NCBI GenBank assembly: GCA_024102795.1
Contig: JAGFJK010000275.1
Span: 1-64,000, forward strand
Source: Pirellulaceae bacterium
Lineage (GTDB): Bacteria; Planctomycetota; Planctomycetia; Pirellulales; Pirellulaceae
Direction of reading: 5' to 3'
DNA length: 64,000 nt
Part shown: positions 24,997 through 33,617 of the stretch, piece by piece
How positions within the stretch are numbered: position 1 is the first letter of the stretch
Layout of the letters: every line of letters starts with the position of its first letter
Program-made: the position numbers and the translations under genes
Notes under the pieces: model-generated
The model's database searches: none
Told to the model about the DNA's origin: nothing
Seen by the model: the letters and a program-made list of their open reading frames with translations, nothing else

Positions 24997-26340
24997 ATGA
25001 GAACTGCGGACAGCGGCCCTTGGATGCAGTGTTTCCTGCTGTTCGCGGGCTTGTTGCTGACCGGCGGCACTGCCTGCGCGGAAGACTGGCCGCACTGGCG
25101 CGGACCGCGGCGTGACGGCACGGTTCGGGAGGATTCCGGTTACGATCGCCTGGCGGCGGCGGGCGCGGGGGCCAACTGGCCGGCCGAGAAACCGGCCTGG
25201 CAGCGCAACGTGGGACAAGGCTCGTCTTCGCCGCTGGTCGTTGACGGCCAACTGTTTGCCTTGGGCTGGCGCGAGCAGCGCGAAGTCGTGCAGTGCCTGG
25301 GCGCGGCGACGGGCGAGTTGCAATGGGACGTTTCGTACTCGGCGCCGCTTTATGGCCGCCACGCCACGGGGGACCAGGGACTTTATTCGGGTCCGTCATC
25401 GACGCCCGAATACGATCCGCGGACCGGCTATCTGCATACGCTGGGCAGCGACGGTACGCTGGCCTGCTGGGATACGCGGCGCCGCGGAGAAGCTGTCTGG
25501 CAGTTGAACCTTTACGATCAATTCGCCGCGCCGCAACGGCCCAAGGTGGGCCGCAGCGGCTTGAGGGATTATGGCTACACGTCGTCGCCGCTGGTACACG
25601 ACGAGTGGCTGCTGGTGGAGGTGGGCGCGCCGAGCGGAAACCTGATGGCGTTCGACAAGCGGACGGGTCGGGCGGTCTGGAGCAGCGAGTCGAAATCGCC
25701 GGCCGGTCACAATGGCGGCCCCGTGCCGCTGCGGGTGGAGGGAGTTCCCTGCGCTGCGGTCCACAACTTCGACGGCCTGCTGGTCGTGCGGCTGGACGGC
25801 GCGCGAGCGGGCCAGACCGTGGCCACGTACCCCTGGAACACGGAGTTCGCCAACAACATCGCCACGCTGGCCGTGGATGGCCAGCGCGTGATCATGACCT
25901 CGGCTTACAACCACTATAAAATTGCCTGCCTGGAAATCACGCTCGCCGGCGCCCGTCTGGTCTGGCAGCAGCCACTGGCCTCGAAGGTCTGTACGCCGGT
26001 CGTCCATCGGGGGCATCTGTACTGGGCCTGGCAGAAGGTAATCTGCCTGGACCTGGACACCGGCGAGCTGCGTTGGCAAGGAGGCCGCGTGGGCGACCAG
26101 GGATCGTGCGTGGTAACATCCGACGACCGCCTGATTGTCTGGACCAACCGCGGCGATCTGTTGTTGGCGGAAACGGCCGTCCGCTCGTCGCGTGAGTACC
26201 GCCAGTTGGCTGCCCGCACGAACCTGTTTCGACACGACGCCTGGCCGCATGTCGTGCTGTCGGGTCAGCGACTGTATTGTAAGGACCGCGAGGGCAACCT
26301 GGCCTGCTTCGACTTGCGAGCGCCAAACGCTTCGCCGTAG
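24997..26340 (+). CDS. Secreted PQQ-like beta-propeller protein
   Basis: A 447-residue exported protein: signal peptide (about 1-29, MQCFLLFAGLLLTGGTACA) followed by WPHWRGPRRDG, the usual opening of planctomycete PQQ-binding-like repeat proteins. It then has seven to eight propeller blades with recurring 'G.L.ALDA.TG...W' units (for example GAATGELQWD, DKRTGRAVWSSES, LDTGELRWQG). No PQQ-ligand set for a genuine alcohol dehydrogenase can be assigned. ATG 24997 is preceded by AGGAG. The gene is followed directly by a GC-rich hairpin. Confidence 0.85.
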   Translation: MRTADSGPWMQCFLLFAGLLLTGGTACAEDWPHWRGPRRDGTVREDSGYDRLAAAGAGANWPAEKPAWQRNVGQGSSSPLVVDGQLFALGWREQREVVQCLGAATGELQWDVSYSAPLYGRHATGDQGLYSGPSSTPEYDPRTGYLHTLGSDGTLACWDTRRRGEAVWQLNLYDQFAAPQRPKVGRSGLRDYGYTSSPLVHDEWLLVEVGAPSGNLMAFDKRTGRAVWSSESKSPAGHNGGPVPLRVEGVPCAAVHNFDGLLVVRLDGARAGQTVATYPWNTEFANNIATLAVDGQRVIMTSAYNHYKIACLEITLAGARLVWQQPLASKVCTPVVHRGHLYWAWQKVICLDLDTGELRWQGGRVGDQGSCVVTSDDRLIVWTNRGDLLLAETAVRSSREYRQLAARTNLFRHDAWPHVVLSGQRLYCKDREGNLACFDLRAPNASP

Positions 26341-26341
26341 C

Positions 26342-26368
26342 GCGCATCGCCGTAGCGCGGCGATGCGC
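26342..26368 (+). terminator. Strong GC hairpin directly after the PQQ-like gene
   Basis: The perfect 10-bp arms GCGCATCGCC and GGCGATGCGC enclose a 7-base loop, starting 1 bp after the stop codon. There is no T tract, so it may stabilise the mRNA 3' end or be another dispersed GTAGC-type palindrome rather than an intrinsic terminator. Confidence 0.5.
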
Positions 26369-26499
26369 CACACGGTGGCCGGCCCGGCGGCGGACGACGC
26401 CGGCGGGATGGCGGGCTGGACCAGCGGCAGGTGCGGAGAAACAGCGGCAGCGGTAAAGCGGCGGTAGAACATCGAGGCGACCATTGCGGGAGGTGTGCG

Positions 26500-28458
26500 A
26501 TGCGGGGTACCTGGCCAGCGTGCGGTCTGGCGAAGTGGAGTGCGTGGTTGGCGCGAGCCGCCGCGCTGGTGTGCCTGGCCGCGCTGGGCGGCGCGCAAGG
26601 GGTGGCGGCGGAAGTAACGGACGGGGTGGAGGACCAGGCCGCGGACGAAGCGCTGCGGCAGCGGTGCTTGCGGATTCTGCGCGAGGGGCTGCGAAGCGAG
26701 GAGTTCTGGCCCGCGATGCACGCGGCCGAAGCCTTGACGCTGGCTGGACTGGAAGGCGAAGTCCGCTCGGCGCTCGAACCGCGACTGGCCGGCGAGACGG
26801 ACGACCAGCGGCGGTGCGGGCTGGCGCGCGAGCTGGTGCGGGCTGGCGACAGATCCCATGTGGACCAGATGTTGAAGATCCTGGAGTCCGCGAATCCGCA
26901 TGGGCACGTGCACGCCGCGGAGAGCCTGTACAAGGTGTTTGAAATCGGCGACGGCCAGGCCTTGCGGGCCGCCATGCAGCAGACGGAAAACGTGCCGTTG
27001 CGGTTGATGGCCGCCGGCGCCTTGGGGCGTTCGGGCAGTCCGGCGGCGATGCGGCCGCTGCGCGAAGCTTTGCGCAGTGACCAGGCGGACACCATGCGGA
27101 TTTCCGCCTGGCTGCTGGGAATCATCGGCGACAAGTCGGACGTGATTGCGTTGCGGGCCAATGTGGAACGGGCCGAGGATCCGCTGGTCCGGGCGTACCA
27201 GCAGCACGCGCTAGCGGTCCTGGGCGACGCCCAGGGGCAGCAGGCCTTGCTGCGGAACCTGGAGTCGCCCGACGCGGCGATCCGCACCTACGCCGCGAAC
27301 TTCGCCGGCGACGCGCGGCTGACGGAGGCCCGCCAGCCGCTGATCCGCTTGTTGGACGACACCAACCTGGACGTCCGTTTGCGGGCCGCCCAGTCGCTGA
27401 TCATGCTCGCCCAGCCCGCTCCACCCGATCCGCGCGAAGACATCTCCCGGCTGGTGTACGAGGCCGACCAGCAACATCCGAGGTATACCGAGGGGAGCGT
27501 GATCGCGCTGCGCGACGGCAGCCTGTTATTTGCCATCACCCAGTTTACCGGCAGCGGCAGCGACTTCGCCCAGGCTCGGATCGTGGCCCGCGAGTCGCGA
27601 GATCAAGGGCGTTCGTGGGGTCCGCCGCGCGTGTTGCAGGAAAACACGGGCCAGATGAACGTGATGAGCGTTACGCTGCGGAGGCTGCGGCCGCCCGGCA
27701 CGATCGGCATGTTCTATCTGCGAAAGAACGCCTATGACGACCTGCAGTGCTACGTCCGCCTGTCGCATGACGAGTGCGCGACGTTTGGCGAGCCGATCCG
27801 GGTGACGGTCGAACCGGGCTACCACGTGGTGAACAACGATCGGGTGACCCAGTTGCGCGATGGCAGGCTGGTCGTCCCCGTCGCCGCGACGCCGGACGTG
27901 CGGCAGGTGAACCACTTTGTTTCGTTCTGTTACCTGTCCGACGACGGCGGCGCCACGTGGCGCAAGGGTCAAGGCCAGGTCGACCTGCCCAAGCGGGGCG
28001 CGATGGAGCCGGAAGTGATCGAGCTGGTCGATGGCCGGCTGATGATGATTATGCGGAACCAGTTGGGGACGATCTCGCGGAGCTACTCCCGCGACCGGGG
28101 CGATACCTGGAGCGAACCGGACGACCTGGGCCTGCCCGCTCCCGAAGCGCCGGCCACGTTGCGGCGAATCCCGGCCACGGGCGATCTGCTGCTGATCTGG
28201 AACGACACCTACACGCCCGGCGCGGGCCACGGCGGCCGCCGCACGCCGCTGACGGCCGCCATCTCCAGCGATGAAGGGCGGAGCTGGCGACGGGCCGGCA
28301 AACTGGAATCGGATCCGCAGCGAACCTATGCCTACACCAGCGTGACCTTTCATCATGGCCGGGCGGTGTTGAGCTACTGGGAAAGCCCGCCCAACTCGCC
28401 GCAGCTTTCCACCCGCTTTCGTTCGCTGCCGGTTTCCTGGTTCTACGAGGCGCCGTGA
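26500..28458 (+). CDS. Secreted HEAT-repeat and sialidase-like (BNR) protein
   Basis: A 652-residue exported protein from ATG 26500 (GGGAGG ribosome site). The signal peptide spans about 15-38. HEAT-like helical repeats cover about 50-305 (LMAAGALGRSGSPAAMRPLR, AIRTYAANFAGDARL). A six-bladed sialidase/BNR propeller covers about 320-650 with four Asp boxes: SRDQGRSW, SDDGGATW, SRDRGDTW and SSDEGRSW. Secreted sialidase-like proteins act on glycans or bind them; catalytic Arg/Tyr residues could not be assigned with confidence. The HEAT-BNR combination suggests a cell-surface complex role (inference). The molybdopterin gene follows after 49 bp. Confidence 0.85.
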   Translation: MRGTWPACGLAKWSAWLARAAALVCLAALGGAQGVAAEVTDGVEDQAADEALRQRCLRILREGLRSEEFWPAMHAAEALTLAGLEGEVRSALEPRLAGETDDQRRCGLARELVRAGDRSHVDQMLKILESANPHGHVHAAESLYKVFEIGDGQALRAAMQQTENVPLRLMAAGALGRSGSPAAMRPLREALRSDQADTMRISAWLLGIIGDKSDVIALRANVERAEDPLVRAYQQHALAVLGDAQGQQALLRNLESPDAAIRTYAANFAGDARLTEARQPLIRLLDDTNLDVRLRAAQSLIMLAQPAPPDPREDISRLVYEADQQHPRYTEGSVIALRDGSLLFAITQFTGSGSDFAQARIVARESRDQGRSWGPPRVLQENTGQMNVMSVTLRRLRPPGTIGMFYLRKNAYDDLQCYVRLSHDECATFGEPIRVTVEPGYHVVNNDRVTQLRDGRLVVPVAATPDVRQVNHFVSFCYLSDDGGATWRKGQGQVDLPKRGAMEPEVIELVDGRLMMIMRNQLGTISRSYSRDRGDTWSEPDDLGLPAPEAPATLRRIPATGDLLLIWNDTYTPGAGHGGRRTPLTAAISSDEGRSWRRAGKLESDPQRTYAYTSVTFHHGRAVLSYWESPPNSPQLSTRFRSLPVSWFYEAP

Positions 28459-28507
28459 GCACGACCGATTTCGCTACCATGCCCCAACAGGGAGGTGCTT
28501 CCAACCC

Positions 28508-30472
28508 ATGTCCACCAGCCAGCCCGTGCAACTGCGGACCGCCTGCAACCGTGACTGCCCGGATGCGTGCAGTCTGCTGGCCACGGTCCAGGACGGCCGC
28601 GTGGTCCGCTTGCAGGGCGACCCTCGGCATCCGGTCACTCAGGGCTTCCTGTGCCATCGCACCAGCCGCTTTCTGGAACGGCAATACTCGGACGAGCGGA
28701 TTACTGAACCGCTGTGGCGCGAAGGCGACAGCTTTCGCCCGATCTCCTGGGACCAGGCTCTCGGACAGATCGCCGCGAAGATGCTCCAGTTCCGCTCGGA
28801 GTCGGGACCGACTTCGATCCTGTACTATCGCAGCGGCGGCTCGCTGGGGCTGATGAAGCATGTGACGGATCATTTTTTCGAACGTTTCGGTCCCGTGACG
28901 CTGAAGTCGGGCGACATCTGCACGGGCGCGGGCGATGCGGCCCAGATGGCCGACTTTGGCGAGGAGGAAAGCCACGATCTGTTCGACGTCTGGAGCAGCC
29001 GTTCGATCGTGCTCTGGGGCAAGAACCTCTACGCCAGCAGCGTGCATCTGATCCCCGTAGTGAAGGAAGCGCGGCGCCGCGGAGCGCGGCTGATCCTGAT
29101 CGACCCGGTGTGGCACCGCACGGCCGAGCTGTGCGACCGCTATCTGCAGCCGCGGCCTGGCGGCGACGCGGCGCTGGCCTTGGGCGTGGCTCGCGTGCTG
29201 TTCGAGCGGCAACTCGTGGACCCGGAAGCGCCGCGATACTGCGACCACCTGGAAGCGTTCCGTGGGCTCGCCACCAGTCGTTCGCTGGACGAATGGGCAG
29301 CGGAGGCAGACGTCGCGGTCTGTGACCTGGAAGCGCTGGCCGAGTTGTACGCCGAGCGCCCGGTATCCACGTTGATCGGCTGGGGCCTGCAGCGGCGAAC
29401 TCGCGGCTCGGCCACGATTCGCGTGATCGATGCGCTGGCGGCGATCTCCGGCAACCTGGGGCTGCCTGGCGGCGGCGTATCGTATTACTTCAAGCGGCGG
29501 GGAGCGTTCGATCTGAGCTTCACGGCGGGGCTGGACGCCGCGCCGCGGGCGATCCCGGAACCGATGCTCGGACGCGGTATGTTGGCCGCCGCGGACCCGC
29601 CGATCCGCATGGTCTGGGTAACCGCGGGCAATCCCGTGGCCATGCTGCCCGAATCGCGGACGGTGGCCGAAGCACTGCGGACGCGGGAACTGACCGTGGT
29701 CGTGGATTCTTTTTTGACCGACACGGCCCGCTGCGCTCACCTGGTGCTGCCCACCACCACGCTGCTCGAAGACGACGACCTGCTGGGCGCTTACGGGCAC
29801 CACTGGCTGGCCGAGGTGCGGCCGGTCGCGGCACCGCCGCCAGGCGTGAAGACGGACTACGAAATCGCGCAACTGCTGGCCCAGCGCGTCGGGCTGGCGG
29901 AACACTTCTCGGCGCCGGCTGAGGAGTGGAAACGCCGGATGCTGAGGGGCGTGGCCGACCGCGGCGCGGCGCTGGAAGATCTGCGCTCCGGACCGGTGCG
30001 CAATCCGCAAGCGCCGCGCATCCTGTTCGCCGATCGCCAGTTCGCCACGCCGACGGGTCGAGTGAACCTGATCCACCAGTTGCCGGCGGAGGCGACGCCC
30101 GTGATGGTGCCTGAGCCTGGCCAGCCGCCGCGGATGCTGCTGATGCCCCTGTCCACCGAGAAGGCACAAGGTTCGCAATGGGTCTCCGGCGCGGATCAGG
30201 GCCTGCTGGAGGCCACCGTGCATCCGGATTCGGCACCGGGTTTTGGCGACGGGCAGGCGGCGGTTGTCGAATCGGAACTGGGCCGCCTGCGCGTGCGGTT
30301 GCGGTTCGACACGCGGCAGAGACGCGACGTGCTGCTGGTGCCCAAGGGGGGCTGGCTGCGGCAGGGCCGCTGCGCGAACGCCCTGATTCCCGCTCGCGTG
30401 ACCGATGCCGGCGGCTGTGCCGTGTACTACGATACGCCGGTCCGCCTGCTGCCGGATCAGGAAGCCGTCTGA
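28508..30472 (+). CDS. Molybdopterin-dependent oxidoreductase with N-terminal 4Fe-4S cluster
   Basis: A 654-residue DMSO-reductase-family oxidoreductase (formate dehydrogenase/acetylene hydratase-like branch) without Tat signal, so probably cytoplasmic. The Fe4S4 site is Cys13, Cys17, Cys21 and Cys49 (CNRDCPDAC...GFLC). The bis-MGD fold follows: SWDQALGQIA, YRSGGSLG, SGDICTGAGDAA, LILIDPVWHRTA, PGGDAALALG and GNLGLPGGG. The C-terminal MopB domain has TPTGRVNLIHQLP and APGFGDGQ-like segments. Redox partners are not encoded nearby. The substrate is unknown. GGGAGG lies 13 bp before ATG. Confidence 0.88.
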   Translation: MSTSQPVQLRTACNRDCPDACSLLATVQDGRVVRLQGDPRHPVTQGFLCHRTSRFLERQYSDERITEPLWREGDSFRPISWDQALGQIAAKMLQFRSESGPTSILYYRSGGSLGLMKHVTDHFFERFGPVTLKSGDICTGAGDAAQMADFGEEESHDLFDVWSSRSIVLWGKNLYASSVHLIPVVKEARRRGARLILIDPVWHRTAELCDRYLQPRPGGDAALALGVARVLFERQLVDPEAPRYCDHLEAFRGLATSRSLDEWAAEADVAVCDLEALAELYAERPVSTLIGWGLQRRTRGSATIRVIDALAAISGNLGLPGGGVSYYFKRRGAFDLSFTAGLDAAPRAIPEPMLGRGMLAAADPPIRMVWVTAGNPVAMLPESRTVAEALRTRELTVVVDSFLTDTARCAHLVLPTTTLLEDDDLLGAYGHHWLAEVRPVAAPPPGVKTDYEIAQLLAQRVGLAEHFSAPAEEWKRRMLRGVADRGAALEDLRSGPVRNPQAPRILFADRQFATPTGRVNLIHQLPAEATPVMVPEPGQPPRMLLMPLSTEKAQGSQWVSGADQGLLEATVHPDSAPGFGDGQAAVVESELGRLRVRLRFDTRQRRDVLLVPKGGWLRQGRCANALIPARVTDAGGCAVYYDTPVRLLPDQEAV

Positions 30473-30548
30473 TACCCGCGTCGGATACCTGCGTCTGATA
30501 CCCGGGCGCGCGAAACTACCCCACCGTTCTCTTGTCTGGGAGCAGCCA

Positions 30549-31886
30549 ATGCGCGGTGCGATCCGAGCGATGCGGTTGGACGACTATCCGCGGGTTCGCG
30601 AGCTGTGGGAGGCGGCCGCCGGCGTGGGGCTGGATGAGTCGGACGATCTGGCGGGAATCACGCTTTATCTGGAGCGCAACCCGCAACTGAGCCTGGTGGC
30701 CGAGGATGGCGGCCAGATCGTGGGGGCCGTGTTGTGCGGTCACGATGGGCGCCGCGGCTATCTGTCGCACCTGGCCGTGGCCGAAGGTTATCGGCGAGCG
30801 GGCCTGGGACGGCAACTGGTCGAACGCTGCTTGAACCAGCTTTTCCTGGCCGGGCTGCGCAAGTGCAACGTGCGGATCTTTGGCCACAATCACGGCGGGC
30901 TGGAATTCTGGCGAGCGATGGGCTGGAAGGAGCGCGACGACCTGCAGGTGCTGACCATCTATGCCGACCCGGCCGCCCGCCGCCAGGATCCGCGCGCGAA
31001 CTACTGGTCCGAACCAGCGGACACGGCGCGCCAGGCTTCCAGCGTGCCCTTGTACCAGGTAGACGCCTTCACCAGTCGGCCGTTCTCCGGCAACCCGGCC
31101 GCGGTCTGCCTGCTGGACCACCCGGCCGATGACGCCTGGATGCAGGCGGTCGCGGCGGAGATGAACCTGTCGGAAACGGCGTTCGTGCTGCGGTCCGCCA
31201 GCGGGTCATCGGGAGAACCGCATGGTCTGCGCTGGTTCACGCCGCGCGTGGAGGTTGACCTGTGCGGCCATGCGACCTTGGCGGCCGCGCACGTGCTGTG
31301 GCAACAGGGTTGGGCCGGCCGGGAAGACACGCTGCGGTTCCACAGTCGCAGCGGTGAGTTGCGGGCCGAGCGCCGGGGCGAGTGGATCGAGCTGGATTTT
31401 CCGGCGCTGAGCGTGCGGGAGGCTCCCGCACCGCCAGGTTTGCTGGCGGCGCTTGGCGTCGATCCGCTGTTTGTCGGCCGCTGCGGCCTCTCGCCAGACC
31501 AGGACCGGGGCGACTACCTGGTGCATGTCCAGTCGCCCGCCGAAGTCGCGCGGCTCGCGCCCGATTTCACTGCTTTGGCCCGGATTGCCATGCGCGGGGC
31601 GATCGTGACCAGCCAGTCGGACAGCGACGGCTGCGACTTTGTATCGCGATTCTTCGCCCCCGCCTGTGGAGTGAATGAGGACCCAGTGACCGGCTCGGCT
31701 CACTGCGGCCTGGGCCCGTACTGGCGGCAGCGTCTGGGCCGCGACGAACTGACCGGCCGGCAGTTGTCCGAGCGGGGTGGCGAGGTTCGGGTGCGCGTGG
31801 CGGGCGAGCGGGTTTTGCTTGGCGGCCAGGCGGTAACGGTGTTCTCTGGCCGGCTCTCTGGCACGCCGCGAACGTTCAGAACATGA
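30549..31886 (+). CDS. GNAT acetyltransferase fused to PhzF-like isomerase
   Basis: A 445-residue bifunctional-looking protein from ATG 30549. Residues 1-140 are a GNAT N-acetyltransferase (SHLAVAEGYRRAGLGRQLVE, acetyl-CoA loop; NHGGLEFWRAMGWKERDD). Residues 168-440 are a PhzF/diaminopimelate-epimerase fold (VDAFTSRPFSGNPAAVCLLD, catalytic Glu209 in NLSETAF, DLCGHATLAAAHVL, FAPACGVNEDPVTGSAHC). A linker (about 141-167) lies between them and no stop or frameshift is seen. Neither substrate is known; fusion suggests the two act on one metabolite. It follows the molybdopterin gene by 76 bp containing three GATACC direct repeats. Confidence 0.85.
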   Translation: MRGAIRAMRLDDYPRVRELWEAAAGVGLDESDDLAGITLYLERNPQLSLVAEDGGQIVGAVLCGHDGRRGYLSHLAVAEGYRRAGLGRQLVERCLNQLFLAGLRKCNVRIFGHNHGGLEFWRAMGWKERDDLQVLTIYADPAARRQDPRANYWSEPADTARQASSVPLYQVDAFTSRPFSGNPAAVCLLDHPADDAWMQAVAAEMNLSETAFVLRSASGSSGEPHGLRWFTPRVEVDLCGHATLAAAHVLWQQGWAGREDTLRFHSRSGELRAERRGEWIELDFPALSVREAPAPPGLLAALGVDPLFVGRCGLSPDQDRGDYLVHVQSPAEVARLAPDFTALARIAMRGAIVTSQSDSDGCDFVSRFFAPACGVNEDPVTGSAHCGLGPYWRQRLGRDELTGRQLSERGGEVRVRVAGERVLLGGQAVTVFSGRLSGTPRTFRT

Positions 31887-31911
31887 AACAGATGTTCGCC
31901 TGTCTGAACAT
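31874..31911. promoter_or_regulatory. Nested short inverted repeats at the end of the GNAT-PhzF gene
   Basis: GAACAT (31879) and ATGTTC (31892) form a 6-bp palindrome. GTTCAGA (31874) and TCTGAAC (31903) form a 7-bp one around it, and a third GAACAT is at 31906. It overlaps the stop codon and could be an operator for the downstream gene or a 3' hairpin. Confidence 0.3.
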
Positions 31912-31941
31912 GGCGTGTTTCAACCCTCATACACTTTCCCG

Positions 31942-32035
31942 CCGGACGTTTCAGCTTGCGAACTTACCGGCGCGTTCATAAAGCTTTACCAGCGTTCAGT
32001 TTTGCGGATTTTGCGTAAGATCCTGAAACGTCCGG
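31942..32035. promoter_or_regulatory. 13-bp perfect inverted repeat upstream of prepilin-like gene 1
   Basis: CCGGACGTTTCAG (31942-31954) and CTGAAACGTCCGG (32023-32035) are exact reverse complements separated by 68 bp. They lie in the 296-bp gap before the gene starting at 32183. The inner flanks also partly pair. It may be a looped operator pair, a large hairpin or a small invertible/mobile segment; no recombinase gene is nearby. Confidence 0.6.
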
Positions 32036-32182
32036 TTCAACAAGTGGTACGGATTATGCTGAGGGTAGGTTTCGAAAGCAAAACGTGTCCAGCGGATTGA
32101 ACGGGTGACCTTCCGCCGGGCAAACCAGGCGGCCGCCCGCGGGGTGGCCCAACCCTCGTACCAGGCGTCGAAGGAGAGTGTG

Positions 32183-32602
32183 GTGAAACGAATACTGGAG
32201 CGATTGTGGCGGGAAGACGAAGGCACGTTGTCGTTCGAATGGGTGACGTTGACCACGTTGCTGACGATCGGTGCCGTGGGCGGACTGGCCAGCGTGCGCG
32301 ATGCGGTGGTGGACGAAATGGCCGACATGACCGAAGCGATCGTGTCGCTGGACCAGTCGTATGTGGTGGAGCCGCCGTGCCTGGTCTCGGTGCACAGTTC
32401 CAACGGCTCGACCGCTCGGGTGCGCGAGTTTCGCTTGACCGGGCCGGGCGTCGGCGTGCAGGTCCGCCCGCCTCGGCTGCAGGGCAGTGGCAGCGGGGCG
32501 GCCGGCACACTGTTCCGCGACACGCGTCCCGAGGTGGATCGCCAGCCACTGGGAACCCCGACGAACCCGCCGGCGGCCGACCCGTTGCAGGGAGAACTGT
32601 AG
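32183..32602 (+). CDS. Prepilin-like small membrane protein, paralogue 1
   Basis: A 139-residue protein from GTG 32183 (AAGGAG 6 bp upstream). A short charged leader (VKRILERLWREDEG) ends in Gly, followed by TLSFEWVTLTTLLTIGAVGG. With cleavage after Gly, Glu is at +5 and an aromatic at +6, as in Flp/type IVb prepilins. A single hydrophobic helix follows, then a helix RDAVVDEMADMTEAIVSLDQ and a variable Pro/Gly-rich tail. It is about 60% identical to the protein at 33140 over the first 55 residues. No prepilin peptidase or Tad genes occur here. Annotated function is unknown; the pilin assignment is an inference from the motif. Confidence 0.75.
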   Translation: MKRILERLWREDEGTLSFEWVTLTTLLTIGAVGGLASVRDAVVDEMADMTEAIVSLDQSYVVEPPCLVSVHSSNGSTARVREFRLTGPGVGVQVRPPRLQGSGSGAAGTLFRDTRPEVDRQPLGTPTNPPAADPLQGEL

Positions 32603-32611
32603 TTCACCAAA

Positions 32612-32691
32612 CGTAGAATGGGCTTCCAGCCCGTTTCAGGAACGGGGACAGTCGTTCCACCAACGATCGCAACCGGCTTCCAGCCCGTGAC
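32612..32691. repeat. Repeat cluster: family C, family B, family C
   Basis: A GGGCTTCCAGCCC copy (32612-32637), a GGGACAGTCGTTCCACCAACG copy of the palindrome that also occurs inside the PglX-like gene (32638-32668), and a partial CGGCTTCCAGCCCGTGA (32670-32691) stand side by side. They begin the 537-bp gap 32603-33139, in which no gene is seen. Confidence 0.85.
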
Positions 32692-32777
32692 GGTCCTCAG
32701 AAATTACCATCCAGCCTGATCGATCGGGTGACTCCATTTTCTCGATTGGGTTGTGGAGGAGAAATCCTCCGCGTCGA

Positions 32778-32817
32778 AGAGCTTCGCCACTCAGCCAGGT
32801 GGCGAGGCTCTTTTTTT
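32778..32817 (+). terminator. Rho-independent terminator-like hairpin
   Basis: Arms AGAGCTTCGCCA and TGGCGAGGCTCT (one mismatch) around a CTCAGCCAGG loop are followed by seven T. It is about 175 bp after prepilin-like gene 1 and before gene 2, so it would separate their transcripts. Confidence 0.75.
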
Positions 32818-33139
32818 GTTTCTTGTCCAAACCGCGGAGCGCCTTGCCAAGGCGGCTGAACGGGCCGTGTTTCAAGGTTGCGACGAGTTTTCGGCCGGCG
32901 GCGTTCGGGGCGGATCGGCGGGAAGAATCGTAAGACGGAATGGCCAGACGAGTTACGTTCGTGTTCGGGTTGTAGCGGTTGTAATTTTTATGCGGCTGGT
33001 ACGGGTTGTGCGGATAGTGCCGCCCGGAAAGCCGGGATGCCTGAGTTTTGCTTTCGACGAGGGCCGGCTTGGTCGCTCCAGTGTGTGGGGCTGGCCGCAC
33101 AGTGTTTTCGATGCTTGGTACTTGTCTAAGGAGTCACCC

Positions 33140-33469
33140 GTGAAGAGTACCCTGAAGCGCATTTGGAAAGAGGACGACGGCGTGCTGTCGTTCGAATGGG
33201 TGTTGCTCGTCACCCTGTTGACGATCGGCATCGTGAGTGGTCTGGCTGGCGCTCGCGACGCGATCATTGACGAGTTGGGCGACGTGGCTCAAGCGATGTT
33301 GGCGTTGGATCAGTCGTATACGATCGACTTCCCGCTGGAAGTGATCGTGCACGCTCCCACGGCCAGCAGCGCCAGCGACTCGGAATTCATCGACGCCTGG
33401 TTCTATGTGGACTGCGATCGCACCGCGGCTCCGCAAGGCCAAGGCCCCGTGGACGACTTCGATTCCTAA
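33140..33469 (+). CDS. Prepilin-like small membrane protein, paralogue 2
   Basis: A 109-residue paralogue of the gene at 32183, from GTG 33140 with AAGGAG 6 bp upstream; a longer reading to 32753 would translate through the terminator and is rejected. Leader VKSTLKRIWKEDDG is followed by VLSFEWVLLVTLLTIGIVSG (Gly -1, Glu +5). Next comes LAGARDAIIDELGDVAQAML and a short acidic tail ending DDFDS. The core is conserved while the tails differ from paralogue 1, as expected of surface-exposed pilin-type subunits. It ends 111 bp before a strong terminator. Confidence 0.78.
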   Translation: MKSTLKRIWKEDDGVLSFEWVLLVTLLTIGIVSGLAGARDAIIDELGDVAQAMLALDQSYTIDFPLEVIVHAPTASSASDSEFIDAWFYVDCDRTAAPQGQGPVDDFDS

Positions 33470-33580
33470 TCGTCAGCTCCCGTGCTGACGGGGGCTGGAA
33501 CCCAGCCCCAAACGCGTGCACCACGTAAGCGTGACTCCGCCCGGTATGGACCTCCGTACCAGGCATCACGGAAAGCGCGG

Positions 33581-33617
33581 CTCCGCGGCAGGGCGCCCAC
33601 TCTGCCGCGGAGTTTTT
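33581..33617 (+). terminator. Rho-independent terminator after prepilin-like gene 2
   Basis: Perfect 11-bp arms CTCCGCGGCAG and CTGCCGCGGAG with a 10-base loop are followed by TTTTT. Strong intrinsic terminator on the plus strand. Confidence 0.85.

Noticed and set aside
28049-30223. 724-residue minus-strand frame opposite the molybdopterin gene
   Set aside because: The plus strand has complete cofactor motifs; the antisense product has none.
32753-33139. Long N-terminal extension of prepilin-like protein 2
   Set aside because: It would be translated from the terminator hairpin; GTG 33140 has a good ribosome site and matches the start of the paralogue.
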